From UBA6054 sp963975575 (lineage in GTDB: Bacteria > Planctomycetota > Phycisphaerae > Phycisphaerales > UBA1924), in assembly GCA_963975575.1 (NCBI GenBank), contig CAXBHL010000003.1, positions 246,853 to 310,852 of the forward strand: a DNA stretch of 64,000 bases. The letters run 5' to 3'. The notes beneath the pieces are model-generated. The model did no database searches. It was not told where the DNA came from and saw nothing but the letters and a program-made list of their open reading frames with translations. Position 1 is the first letter of the stretch; every line of letters begins with the position of its first letter. Both the position numbers and the translations under genes were made by a program. This document shows, in pieces, positions 44,557 through 53,896 of the stretch.

Positions 44557-45695
44557 GCGACGTCACCGTCTCCGTGAACGGCACGCCCATCTTCGGCAGC
44601 GCACCGGCCGTCGTGGCCGAGGACCCCATCGAAGCCGCCATCGCCGAGCGCTACCTCAAACCCAGCGCCGAGGAGCACAAGTTCACCTCCACCGGCGTCA
44701 AGTTCTGGAAGCACCGCGACGCCATGGAGTCCTACCGCGACGGCGGGGGGCGCAGCGTGATCTCCACGCACATCGCCCCCGAGGGCCGCTGCAACCTCAA
44801 GTGCGACTATTGCTCGGTCACCCACCGCACCTTCCACTCCTCCCTCGACATGGAGGTCATCCAGGATTACGTCACCCGCCTCAAGTCCCGGGGCCTCAAG
44901 GCCGTCATCCTCACCGGCGGTGGCGAGCCCACCGTCTACAAGCACTTCAACGAACTCGGCGAGTGGCTCCTCGACGAGGGACTCGAACTCGCCCTGATCA
45001 CCAACGGGACCCAGTTCAAGCGTGTCTCCGACCGCGTGCTCTCCGGCCTGAGCTGGCTGCGGATCTCCATGAACCGCTTCAAGCACTGGGAGAAGATGAT
45101 CACGGTCCCCACCGACCGCGTCGGCCCCCAGACCGTCATCGGCATGTCCCTGTGCCACTCCGGCGACAACAACGACGACGAGTTCCTGGAGAAAGTCGCG
45201 GCCATGGCCGACGCCCACGACATCTCGTACGTGCGCGTCCTGCCCGACTGCATGCTGCCCCAGCGTGAGCTCGTCCGCGAGCACCAGCGCCTCCAGGGCC
45301 TCTTCGACCGCCTGCCCGCGGGGGGCAAGTTCTTCCACCAGGTCAAGATCCACAACGCGCCCACCCAGTGCAAGTGCCACCAGTCCTACTTCCGGCCCTA
45401 CCTCTCCGAGGAGGTCGACCCGCAGACCGGCCGCCCCGGCCTGGTCTTCCCGTGCGACTCGGTGGTGCTCAACGACCAGGTGATGAAGTTCGCCTCCACC
45501 TACGCCCTGTGCCGCCCCGAAGAGATCCTCGACTACCTCGACGGCAAGATCGAACAGAAGTTCGACGCCACCGAGCACTGCAAGGGCTGCGTCTTCGCCC
45601 GCACCGTCAACATGCTCAACGAGTACGTGGCCCACGGCGTCGAGCACTTCGATCAGTTCGAACACGCGGAGATGAAGCATGCCAACTTTGTCTGA
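44553..45695 (+). CDS. radical SAM protein of a glycan cluster
   Basis: The 380-residue protein carries CNLKCDYC (Cys80, Cys84, Cys87; CxxxCxxC), which holds the 4Fe-4S cluster that cleaves S-adenosylmethionine. ILTGGGEPTVYKHFNEL is the GGE motif region, and ALITNGTQF and VRVLPDCMLP are in the barrel. After the barrel, CKCH, FPCDS, ALC and HCKGC provide further Cys residues that may bind an auxiliary cluster, as in SPASM or twitch domains. The reaction is unknown. Position suggests a sugar or lipid intermediate as substrate, but peptide modification is not excluded. GTG start overlaps the preceding stop. The methyltransferase downstream overlaps by 17 bases. Confidence 0.85.
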   Translation: MSDVTVSVNGTPIFGSAPAVVAEDPIEAAIAERYLKPSAEEHKFTSTGVKFWKHRDAMESYRDGGGRSVISTHIAPEGRCNLKCDYCSVTHRTFHSSLDMEVIQDYVTRLKSRGLKAVILTGGGEPTVYKHFNELGEWLLDEGLELALITNGTQFKRVSDRVLSGLSWLRISMNRFKHWEKMITVPTDRVGPQTVIGMSLCHSGDNNDDEFLEKVAAMADAHDISYVRVLPDCMLPQRELVREHQRLQGLFDRLPAGGKFFHQVKIHNAPTQCKCHQSYFRPYLSEEVDPQTGRPGLVFPCDSVVLNDQVMKFASTYALCRPEEILDYLDGKIEQKFDATEHCKGCVFARTVNMLNEYVAHGVEHFDQFEHAEMKHANFV

Positions 45696-46341
45696 CCTCA
45701 AGACCCGCTACGACGAGACCTACTACGAGCGGGGCGTCGAGTCCGGCGTCTCCGGCTACTCCAACTACCGCTGGATGCCCGAGCTGACCATCCCGATGGC
45801 CATGACGGTCATCGACACCATGGGTATCGGGCGCGGCCAGAGCGTGCTCGACTACGGCTGCGCCAAGGGCTTCGTCGTCCGCGCCCTGCGCATGCTCCGC
45901 CGAGACGCGTGGGGCGTGGACATCTCGCCCTACGCCATCGAGCAGGCCGACCCGTCGGTCATGCAGCACATCCACCTCATCGACGACCTGTCCGACTGGT
46001 CCGGCCCGCGCCGCTTCGACCACGCCCTGGCCAAAGACGTCCTCGAGCACGTGCCCTACGACCTGATCGACCCCACACTCGCGTCGCTGGCCGACCGCGC
46101 CGACCGCCTCATGGTCGTTGTCCCCCTCGGCGACGGCCAGCGCTACACCATCGACGCCTACGAGCGTGACGTCACCCACGTCATCCGCGAGCCCGCCGAG
46201 TGGTGGGCCGACCGCATCCGTCGCCACTTCCGCAATGTCTCCTGGACCTACAGGATCGAAGGAATCAAGGACAACTGGCGCCTCGTCCACCCCGAGGGCA
46301 ACGCCATCCTGATCGCCAGCCACCGGGCGGCCGCCGCGTGA
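45679..46341 (+). CDS. class I SAM-dependent methyltransferase
   Basis: The 220-residue protein has motif I VLDYGCAKGFVVRAL (about 55-70), the acidic GVDISPYAIEQ and a DHALAKDVLEHVP stretch corresponding to motif IV/post-IV of class I methyltransferases. The N-terminal YYERGVESGVSGYSNY segment likely forms a lid. Substrate not known. A glycan or nucleotide-sugar acceptor is suggested by neighbours. It overlaps the radical SAM gene by 17 bases and the next methyltransferase as GTGA, so all three are probably made together. Confidence 0.85.
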   Translation: MPTLSDLKTRYDETYYERGVESGVSGYSNYRWMPELTIPMAMTVIDTMGIGRGQSVLDYGCAKGFVVRALRMLRRDAWGVDISPYAIEQADPSVMQHIHLIDDLSDWSGPRRFDHALAKDVLEHVPYDLIDPTLASLADRADRLMVVVPLGDGQRYTIDAYERDVTHVIREPAEWWADRIRRHFRNVSWTYRIEGIKDNWRLVHPEGNAILIASHRAAAA

Positions 46342-46967
46342 GCGCCGAGACCGTAATGGCGACCGGCCCGACGGGCGCGATGGCCGAATGGACCGGCCGC
46401 ATCGTCTGGTGGCGGGCGCACCACGTCGTATCCTGCCAGGGCTCTTCGCCGGCCCACCCGTTCGAGGCCGTCGACGGCTGGCACCGGTGCTTTGCGGGTC
46501 GCGATGCACTCGAGATCGGGCCGGGAGCCGGCCGCCAGGCCGCCGCGCTGATGCCGCACTGCCAAACGTACACGGTGGCGGACATCGTGCCGGAGATACT
46601 CGCACTGCCTCTCTACCAGCCGGCCGGCAGGTTCCAGATCCACAACTACCGGACCGATCGGATCGGGCGTACGTTCGGCGTCATCAGCTTCTGGTACCTC
46701 GTCCACCATCTCCGCGCCGATGAGATCGACGACTTCTTCGACTTCATCGCAGCCCACGCGCACGAGGGCGCGGACCTGCTCTTCAACATTCCGGGCCCCA
46801 CACCGCCGCACACGCTCCTCGCAGAAGGCCCCGGAGACGGGCGAAAGACCACCCCGCACGACCCCGCCCGTGTTTGCGACACGTTGACCGCCAGAGGCTT
46901 CACGCTGCGTTCCGAGTCGGTGCAGGACTACTCAAGCCACGTCATGCACTGGACCAAGCCCGCCTAG
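46338..46967 (+). CDS. SAM-dependent methyltransferase-like protein
   Basis: The 209-residue protein has ALEIGPGAGRQAAALMP (motif I), TVADIVPEI in place of the acidic motif II, and FGVISFWYLVHHLRADEI, the region containing the conserved aromatic. The GTG start at 46338 overlaps the previous stop. Motifs are clear but weaker than in its neighbour, so the call is family-level only. It closes the co-oriented run that began at 42.3 kb. The convergent gene ends 10 bases away. Confidence 0.75.
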   Translation: MSAETVMATGPTGAMAEWTGRIVWWRAHHVVSCQGSSPAHPFEAVDGWHRCFAGRDALEIGPGAGRQAAALMPHCQTYTVADIVPEILALPLYQPAGRFQIHNYRTDRIGRTFGVISFWYLVHHLRADEIDDFFDFIAAHAHEGADLLFNIPGPTPPHTLLAEGPGDGRKTTPHDPARVCDTLTARGFTLRSESVQDYSSHVMHWTKPA

Positions 46968-46976
46968 CAGGCCCGC

Positions 46977-47681
46977 CTAGCAAGCACGGGCGGCCAACTC
47001 CGGGAACCGGTCCGCCGCCCAGATCTCCCCGGCCGCACGCCGCGCCTCCCACACCGTGTCGTCGTCCGACTTGCGCAGCCGCGCCCGCACGAACGTCTCG
47101 TCCGGCGGTAGCTTCGTGGCGCACGGGTGATCGTGCTCCAGCCGCGCCTCCGGCTCGAACACCCAGTTCCCCCGCGCCTTGATCGTCACGCCCAGTTCAG
47201 CGTCGTTGTACTGATGGAAGTACCCCGGGAAGAACAGGTCCCCCGGCCGGAAGCGGTCCAGGAACGACTTGCCCATCAGCGGGAACGCCAGGTCATACCC
47301 CTGCGGGATGTTCGACTGGCACAGGCCGACCACCCCGTCACCGTCCGGGAAGTTGGTGTACAAGGTCCGCATCGCCGTCGAGATCGCCGACGGCTCGAAC
47401 CGAATGTCGTCCGTGCAGAACAGCGCATCGCCCTCGACCAGCTCGCGGAACACCAGATTCAACGGCGCCGTGCATCCCGGCCGTGCGTTCGCCTTGGAGC
47501 TGTACACGCACCGGCAGATGTCGGAGTTCGCCTCGCACACCTGTATGGTCGCCGTGTCGCCTGCCGCCACCAGCACGCGCGCGGGCTGGTCGCTCGCGCG
47601 CACGGTCCCGATCATCCGGGCCAGCGCCTCCGGCCGACCGATCGAAGCACAGAACACGTCCACCGCCCGTTCGCTGATCAT
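46977..47681 (-). CDS. putative GT2-like glycosyltransferase
   Basis: The 234-residue soluble protein begins ISERAVDVFCASIGRPEAL and has ALFCTDDIRFEPSAI, a DDxxF acidic site like the DxD of GT-A transferases, with a PGYFHQYNDAELG segment. Length and pattern fit a short nucleotide-sugar transferase. It is 13 bases downstream of the other minus-strand gene and probably co-transcribed. Substrate unknown. Confidence 0.65.
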   Translation of the reverse strand: MISERAVDVFCASIGRPEALARMIGTVRASDQPARVLVAAGDTATIQVCEANSDICRCVYSSKANARPGCTAPLNLVFRELVEGDALFCTDDIRFEPSAISTAMRTLYTNFPDGDGVVGLCQSNIPQGYDLAFPLMGKSFLDRFRPGDLFFPGYFHQYNDAELGVTIKARGNWVFEPEARLEHDHPCATKLPPDETFVRARLRKSDDDTVWEARRAAGEIWAADRFPELAARAC

Positions 47682-47694
47682 CGCACGCTCCCTG

Positions 47695-48618
47695 TCAACC
47701 CGCCATCCGCGGCCGCGCCGCCCGCCGGGCCGCCATCAGTTCCGCATCACACGCCGGCACCGGCCGCGATGGCCCCGCCGACACCGTCGATTTGAGCCGA
47801 CGCGACGCCTGGTGGTGCACGATCACCGGGTCCGCCCCCGTCGGGTCCTCGCTGCCGCGATCGAAGATCTTGGTGTACGCCTGCGGCAGCCAGAGTGTCC
47901 GCAGCGACCCGGCCCGCACCGTGTCCTCCCACGCCAGATCCAGACTCACCTGGTCCCAGCGTGACGGATCCTCCTCGCACCGAGCCACCCACGCGTCCAG
48001 CATCGTCCCCGCGCCCGCCGTCCGCCAGAAACACACCGTCCCGCTGGCGAACTGCCAGCCCGAGCAGCGGTGCACCGCGAAGTCGAACCCCCGCGCCCGC
48101 AGCAACTCCGGCGACCGCGCCAGCCGCGCATCCGCGTCCACCCACACCACCCCGTCCCCGTGCTCGAGCCAGCGCTCCCGCACGAACGCCGCCTTCATCG
48201 CGCAGTTCGCCTCCCACGATCCCCTGCCCGCCACCCCCCGGATGTCGCACGCCAGCCCGAGATCAGTGCAGCACGCCCGCAGCGCCGCCGCTTCCTGCTC
48301 GTACCCCGTCCCCACCGTGTAGTAACTCACCACCACCGGCAGCGGCCCGTTGTCCCGCAGCCCGCCGCCGACCACGCCCGGCCCCCCCAGCCACACGCTC
48401 TCCGCGGCGTGGCCGCCCGCAGACGCGTGCGCCCACGCGTGCAGCCCCGCCTTCAGCCCGTCCGTCGCGGGGTCATCGCTGCCCACGATCAGGACCGCGC
48501 CGTCCGTCCCGCCCGAGGGCAGGGCATCACCGACCCGCACCACGCGCACGCCCGACGCCGCCTCGGGGCGCAGCCAGTCCGCCACCACGTCCGCGGTCCG
48601 CCGGTCTGTATACTGCAT
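47695..48618 (-). CDS. nucleotide-diphospho-sugar transferase-like protein
   Basis: The 307-residue protein has VSYYTVGTGYEQEAAALRACC, then VVWVDADARLARSPELL (a DxD-type site), FAVHRCSGWQFASGT and a C-terminal HHQASRRLK. The central domain is like the putative nucleotide-diphospho-sugar transferase families (for example PF03407). The N-terminal 100 residues are a separate alpha/beta stretch (VLIVGSDDPATDG). I chose the ATG at 48618; the frame is open further, but no better ribosome site is visible. Divergent from the GT4 gene at 48701. Confidence 0.65.
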   Translation of the reverse strand: MQYTDRRTADVVADWLRPEAASGVRVVRVGDALPSGGTDGAVLIVGSDDPATDGLKAGLHAWAHASAGGHAAESVWLGGPGVVGGGLRDNGPLPVVVSYYTVGTGYEQEAAALRACCTDLGLACDIRGVAGRGSWEANCAMKAAFVRERWLEHGDGVVWVDADARLARSPELLRARGFDFAVHRCSGWQFASGTVCFWRTAGAGTMLDAWVARCEEDPSRWDQVSLDLAWEDTVRAGSLRTLWLPQAYTKIFDRGSEDPTGADPVIVHHQASRRLKSTVSAGPSRPVPACDAELMAARRAARPRMAG

Positions 48619-48700
48619 GGGCACCCTCCCGATATCGGCCCCCTGCGCCACACCGCTCCAATCGCCCATCCGCCGGCCATTTCCGCCGTCCCCGCCAACC

Positions 48701-50290
48701 ATGCCCCAGCGCTCCAGCGAATCACCCGCCGCCTTCTTTCCCCTCCCGCAGGGCTTGGGCGTCAGCGGCGTTGTCACCTGGGCCGTGGACCTCGCCAACG
48801 CGCTGGCCGCCCGCGGCTGGGCCGTCGGCGTCGCCCTCCACGCCCCCCGCCCCGGCTACACCCCCGTCGACACGCCCTTCCACCCCGCCGTCCGCGTCAC
48901 CGACCTCGCCCGCCTCCCCGCCATGGGCACGACCGGCGACGACCTGAGCCCCTTCACCACCGCCTACCGCGACGCCATCGACCGCCTCACCGCAGACCCG
49001 AAATCCCCCTGCGTGCTGCTCCCCTCCCTCGACGCCGACTGCTACGCCGCCGCCGCCGCGCTCACCGCGGTCTTCCCCGACCGTCTCCGCGTCGTCGGCT
49101 GGCAGCACAGCGACACCGCCTTCGACACCCGCCTGATGCAGACCTACGAGCCCATGCTCACCCGCATCGCCGGCGTGAGCGCCCGCATCGCCGACCGCCT
49201 CGCCGCCGAAATGCCCTGGCGCGCCGACGACATCGCCCGCGTTCCCTACGGCGTCCCGGTCGGTCCCGCGCCCAAACCGACGGACCCCGCGGCCCCGATC
49301 CGCCTGATCTACACCGGCCGCATCGAGCACGAGCAGAAACGCGTCGGCGTCCTCGCCGAACTGGCGCGCATCCTCGACGAACGCGCCGTGCCCTTCGAAC
49401 TCACCCTCATCGGCGACGGCCCCGCAGCCGCGGAGATCGACGCCGCGCTCGCCACCAACCCGCACGCCCGCCGCCTGCCGCCCCTGCCCCGCGACGCCGT
49501 CCGCGAACACCTCGCCCGTTCGCACGCCCTCGTGCTCTCTTCACGCTACGAGGGCCTGAGTCTCTCCATGCTCGAATCCCTGGCCGCCGGCGTCGCCCCG
49601 ATCGTCGCCCGCGTTGATTCGGGCGTGGCCGACGCCATCGAACCTGACCACAACGGCGTCATCATCGAGGCCGACCCCGACACCTCCGTCCCCACGCTGG
49701 CCGCCCGCTTCGCCGACGCCGTCGAATCGCTCGCCGCGGACCGCGACCGCCTCGATCGCCTGCGCCGCAACGCCCACGCCACCGCCGTGCGCGACTACAC
49801 GCACGATCAGCACACCGACCGCTGCGAGTCACTCTTCCGCGCGGCGATCTCCGACGCCCCCCGCCCCTGGCCCGCGGGGCGTCCGTGCCGGTTCGCGCCC
49901 GCGACCTCCGTCGGGGGCCCCGCCCACGGCACCGTGCCCCCGGACGCCAACGCCCGCGCTGCGGCCCTGTTCACACGCCTGCGATCCGAACAACCGGGCA
50001 TCCGACTGGCCGTGTACGGCGCCGGCCGTCACACCGTCGCCATCGCCGAGGCCCTCGCCGCCCACGCCGACTGGATCGACTGCGTGATCGACGACGACCC
50101 CGCCCGCCACGGCGACAAGATGTGGGGTTGGCCCGTCATCGCGCTCGCCGACCTGCACGCCCGGTCGGTGCGCGACGTGCTGGTCTCGTCCTGGATCCAC
50201 CGCGCCCCCATGGCCGCTCGCTGCGAAGCCGCCGGCCTGCACCCGCACACGCTCTACACCCCCGCGCCCGCCCCGGCCGTCACGCGTTGA
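48701..50290 (+). CDS. GT4 glycosyltransferase with C-terminal Rossmann-like module
   Basis: The 529-residue protein has an N-terminal GT-B domain (LGVSGVVTWAVDLANALAARG, about 20-40), the acceptor/donor joint IRLIYTGRI (200-208), and SSRYEGLSLSMLESLAAG near 280 with the GT4 E-x7-E residues. After a linker, a Rossmann-like module follows: IRLAVYGAGRHT (434-445), CVIDDDP (461-467), GWPVIAL and VLVSSW. This resembles the modules of the 34.9 and 40.4 kb proteins. The 3' end overlaps metH by 11 bases on the opposite strand. Substrate unknown. Confidence 0.82.
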   Translation: MPQRSSESPAAFFPLPQGLGVSGVVTWAVDLANALAARGWAVGVALHAPRPGYTPVDTPFHPAVRVTDLARLPAMGTTGDDLSPFTTAYRDAIDRLTADPKSPCVLLPSLDADCYAAAAALTAVFPDRLRVVGWQHSDTAFDTRLMQTYEPMLTRIAGVSARIADRLAAEMPWRADDIARVPYGVPVGPAPKPTDPAAPIRLIYTGRIEHEQKRVGVLAELARILDERAVPFELTLIGDGPAAAEIDAALATNPHARRLPPLPRDAVREHLARSHALVLSSRYEGLSLSMLESLAAGVAPIVARVDSGVADAIEPDHNGVIIEADPDTSVPTLAARFADAVESLAADRDRLDRLRRNAHATAVRDYTHDQHTDRCESLFRAAISDAPRPWPAGRPCRFAPATSVGGPAHGTVPPDANARAAALFTRLRSEQPGIRLAVYGAGRHTVAIAEALAAHADWIDCVIDDDPARHGDKMWGWPVIALADLHARSVRDVLVSSWIHRAPMAARCEAAGLHPHTLYTPAPAPAVTR

Positions 50291-53200
50291 AGTACCGCGC
50301 CTCCGGGTGGTGCACGACGATCGCGCTGGTCGACTGCTCCGGCACGATCTGATGGTTCTCGGTCAGCTCGCACCCGATCCGGGTCGGGTCGATCAGCCGC
50401 CAGATCGCCTCGTGCCCCGACATGTCCGGGCACGCCGGGTAGCCGAACGAATAGCGCGATCCGCGGTACCCCTGCTTGAACAGGCCCGCGGGCGTCGGGT
50501 CGTCCTGCCCGCCGATGCCCAGTTCCTGGCGCATCCGCTTGTGCCACAGCTCGGCCAGCCCCTCGGCCGACTCAACGCCGAGTCCGTGCCAGTACAGATA
50601 CTCCTGGTACGCCCCCGCGTCGAAGAGTTCCCTGCACTTCTCCGTGACCCGCTCGCCCATCGTGACGCACGAGACGCCGATCACGTCCATCGCCCCCGCC
50701 CGCTCGCACTCCTCCGCGTCGCGGAAGAAATCGGCGATGCAAAGCCGCCGCCCGGCGGGCTGCCTCGGGAACACCAGCCGCTCGATCTCGCGCCCGTGAT
50801 CCTCCGGGTCGAAGATCACCACGGCATCGCCCTCGGACCGGCACGGGAAGTAGCCGTACACCAGCTTGGGTGTCAGGATCCCGTCCCGCTCGGCCTCGGC
50901 GCACAACCGCTTGAACACCGGCCGGGCCACCTCGTCCAGCATCGCCTCGTACTCGGCCTTGGACCGCTGTCCCCGCTTCATCTGCCACTGCACCGCGTAC
51001 AGCGCCGTCGGGTTGATCAGCGAGAACACCTCTTTCAACGCCACCCGCTCGACCACCTTTGACCCGAAGAACGGCGGCGAGATCACCTCAATCTCCCGAG
51101 CCACGTCCGACCGGACCCCATCGTCACGATCGCCCCCGGAAATCCCGCCCGCAGCCACCGGCTGGGCCGAGCACGCCCCGACCTTCTCCATCGCCGACGC
51201 CCGCTTGGCCAGCCGCTCCTGCACCTGGGCCTCGATCTCCGCCGCCCGGCCCGACCGCAGCCGGTCCATGATCGCCAGACCTTCGAACGCGTCCTTGCCG
51301 TAATACAGCGGCCCCTTGTACACGCCCTTGAGGTGCCCCTCCGCGTACGACCGCGTCAACGCCGCCCCGCCCAGCAGCACCGGCACGGTGATGCCCCGTG
51401 CGTTCAGCTCGTTCAGGTTTTCCTCCATCACGTGCACGCTCTTGACGAGCAGCCCGGACAGGCCAACCGCATCCGCTTTAGTCCGCTCCAACGCATCGAG
51501 AATCTCGTTGATCGGCTGCTTGATCCCGATGTTGTGCACCGTATAGCCGTTGTTGGTCAGGATGATGTCCACCAAGTTCTTGCCGATGTCGTGCACATCC
51601 CCCTTCACCGTCGCCAGCACGATCGAGCCACGCGTCTGGCCCTCCACCTTCTCCATATGCGGCTCGAGTTGCGCCACCGCCTTCTTCATCACCTCGGCCG
51701 AACGCAGCACGAACGGCAGCTGCATCTGTCCGCTGGCGAACTGCTCGCCCACGACCTTCATGCCCTCGAGCAGGTGATCGTTGACGATCTCCAGCGGCTT
51801 CCAGAGCCCGAGCGCCTCGTCCAGCGCCGCAGCCAGCCCGTCGTTCTCGCCCTCGATGATGTGCCGCTGCAGCCGCTCGGGCAGCGGGAGGTCCGCCATC
51901 GAGGGCCCGACCTCCCTCACCGATTCCACATCCATGAACAGGTCGATCAACGCCTGCAGCGGATCAAAGCCGTCGTCCGTGATTCCCTCCGGCAGGCCCG
52001 TCCCCCCGATCGATTCGGCCCGCTTGTCATAGATCAACGCCAGGCACGCGTCGAGCTGCTCCTGCGGGATCTTCGCCAAGGGCAGGATCGACCCCGCGTG
52101 CAGGATCGCGCTCGTCAGCCCGGCCTCGGTCAGTTCGTGCATCAAGACCGAGTTGAGGACCGTCCGCGCCGCCGGCTTGAGGCCGAACGACGCGTTCGAA
52201 AGCCCGCAGGTGATCTGCACCGCCGGGAACCGCTCCGAGATCAGCCGCACACCGGCGATCAACTCCATCGCGCTGCGCCGGTCCTGGTCCATGCCCGTGG
52301 ACACCGGCAGCACGAGGGGATCAATGAACAGATCGTCGATCCGCAGCCCGTGCACCGCCGTCGCCCGCTCGATCGCCCGCGTCGCGATCGCCAGCTTCCG
52401 CTCGCGGGTCCGCGCCATCGCTTCCTGCGGGTCCTCGTCGATCGTCCCGATCACCAACGCGGCCCCGTAGTCCTTCGCCAGCCGACACAACTGATCGAAC
52501 TTCTCCTCGCCGTCCTCGAAGTTCGCCGAGTTGATCACGCAACGCCCCGCGGCCGACCGCAGCCCGGCCTCGATCGTCGCCGACTGCGTCGAATCCACCA
52601 TCACCGGTGCGTCGACCTCCCGCGACAGCCGCGATACCACCGCGTGCATGTCCTTCTGGTTGTCCCGCCCCGCCACATCCACATTCACATCCAGCAGGTG
52701 CGATCCGCTCTTGACCTGTGAACGGGCCAGCGACACCACCCCGTCCCAGTCCTCGGCCTCCAGCAGCCGCTTGAACGCCCGGGATCCGGACGCGTTGCAC
52801 CGCTCGCCGACCAGCAACGCGCTCGAGTCCTGCCGGTGCTCAACCACCGAGAACAGCGAGCCGCTCGCCGCCGGCGCGTCCACCACCCGCGACGCACAGC
52901 CCGGCCGCCCGGCGATCGCGTCGCGCAACTGCCGGATGTGCTCGGGCGTCGTGCCGCAGCAGCCGCCCACCGCCGAGATCACGCCCAGGTCCAGCAGCCG
53001 CCCCATCGCCTCCACGAAGCCCTTCGGCTGCAGCGGGTACACGGTCTGCCCGTCCTGGAGCACCGGCAGCCCGGCGTTCGGCATCACGGTGATCGCCCGG
53101 TCCCACAACCGCCCGAGCGCCCGGATCGGCTCGATCATCTCCACCGGCCCGGTCGCGCAGTTCAGCCCCAGCCCGTCGATCGGCAGCGGCCGCAGCGCCT

Positions 53201-53879
53201 CGATCGCCGCCTCGATCGAACTGCCCACCAGCATGGTCCCGGTCGTCTCGATGGTCACCGACACCAGCACCGGCACGCTCATCGCGTCGCCCGTCTGCCG
53301 ACGGATGCCCTCCCGCGCCGCCTGCACCGCGCACTTGACCTGCAGCAGATCCTGGCAGGTCTCCAGCAGCACCGCGTCCACCCCGCCAGCGACCAATCCC
53401 TCGGCCGCCTCGCGGTACGCGTCGAACAGGCGGTCCCACCCGATCTGCCCCAGCGTGATCAGTTTCGTTCCCGGCCCCAGCGAACCAAGCACATACCGCG
53501 GCCGATCCTCTGTGGCGATCTCGTCCGCCACCCCCCGCGCGATCGCCGCCGCCGACTTGTTCAACTCAAATGTCCGCCCCTCGAGCCCGAACTCCTCGAG
53601 CACGTGCCGCGCCCCGCCGAAGCTGTTCGTCGTCACCGCGTCCGCCCCGGCGGCGAAGTACGCCCGGTGGATCCCGGCGATCGCGTCCGGCCTCGACAGG
53701 CTCAGCACGTCCGTGCAGTTCTCGCAGCCCAGATAGTCCTTATCGAGATCCAGGTCGATCGCGTGGACCTGCGTGCCCATCGCCCCGTCCAGCACGAGCA
53801 GACGGTGCCGCAAGGCCTCCAGCAGTGACGGGCGGCTCGGTCCGGGCGTGGGGCGGTTCGCGGCGGCGGTGGGGGGCAT
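50280..53879 (-). CDS. metH: cobalamin-dependent methionine synthase
   Basis: MetH transfers a methyl group from methyltetrahydrofolate to homocysteine via cobalamin. The 1199-residue product has all four modules. The homocysteine domain (about 20-340) has zinc ligands Cys241 (LNCATG) and Cys307-Cys308 (GGCCGTT). The folate domain (about 360-640) has DVNVDVAGRD and VDSTQ. The B12 domain has the cobalt-binding His763 in DVHDIGKN, and the SAM-binding activation domain is about 940-1190. The N-terminus is Pro/Ala-rich and slightly extended. Its end overlaps the convergent GT4 gene by 11 bases. A terminator of the next minus-strand gene lies upstream. Confidence 0.97.
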   Translation of the reverse strand: MPPTAAANRPTPGPSRPSLLEALRHRLLVLDGAMGTQVHAIDLDLDKDYLGCENCTDVLSLSRPDAIAGIHRAYFAAGADAVTTNSFGGARHVLEEFGLEGRTFELNKSAAAIARGVADEIATEDRPRYVLGSLGPGTKLITLGQIGWDRLFDAYREAAEGLVAGGVDAVLLETCQDLLQVKCAVQAAREGIRRQTGDAMSVPVLVSVTIETTGTMLVGSSIEAAIEALRPLPIDGLGLNCATGPVEMIEPIRALGRLWDRAITVMPNAGLPVLQDGQTVYPLQPKGFVEAMGRLLDLGVISAVGGCCGTTPEHIRQLRDAIAGRPGCASRVVDAPAASGSLFSVVEHRQDSSALLVGERCNASGSRAFKRLLEAEDWDGVVSLARSQVKSGSHLLDVNVDVAGRDNQKDMHAVVSRLSREVDAPVMVDSTQSATIEAGLRSAAGRCVINSANFEDGEEKFDQLCRLAKDYGAALVIGTIDEDPQEAMARTRERKLAIATRAIERATAVHGLRIDDLFIDPLVLPVSTGMDQDRRSAMELIAGVRLISERFPAVQITCGLSNASFGLKPAARTVLNSVLMHELTEAGLTSAILHAGSILPLAKIPQEQLDACLALIYDKRAESIGGTGLPEGITDDGFDPLQALIDLFMDVESVREVGPSMADLPLPERLQRHIIEGENDGLAAALDEALGLWKPLEIVNDHLLEGMKVVGEQFASGQMQLPFVLRSAEVMKKAVAQLEPHMEKVEGQTRGSIVLATVKGDVHDIGKNLVDIILTNNGYTVHNIGIKQPINEILDALERTKADAVGLSGLLVKSVHVMEENLNELNARGITVPVLLGGAALTRSYAEGHLKGVYKGPLYYGKDAFEGLAIMDRLRSGRAAEIEAQVQERLAKRASAMEKVGACSAQPVAAGGISGGDRDDGVRSDVAREIEVISPPFFGSKVVERVALKEVFSLINPTALYAVQWQMKRGQRSKAEYEAMLDEVARPVFKRLCAEAERDGILTPKLVYGYFPCRSEGDAVVIFDPEDHGREIERLVFPRQPAGRRLCIADFFRDAEECERAGAMDVIGVSCVTMGERVTEKCRELFDAGAYQEYLYWHGLGVESAEGLAELWHKRMRQELGIGGQDDPTPAGLFKQGYRGSRYSFGYPACPDMSGHEAIWRLIDPTRIGCELTENHQIVPEQSTSAIVVHHPEARYFNA

Positions 53880-53896
53880 CTGGATCTCCGTGCTCT

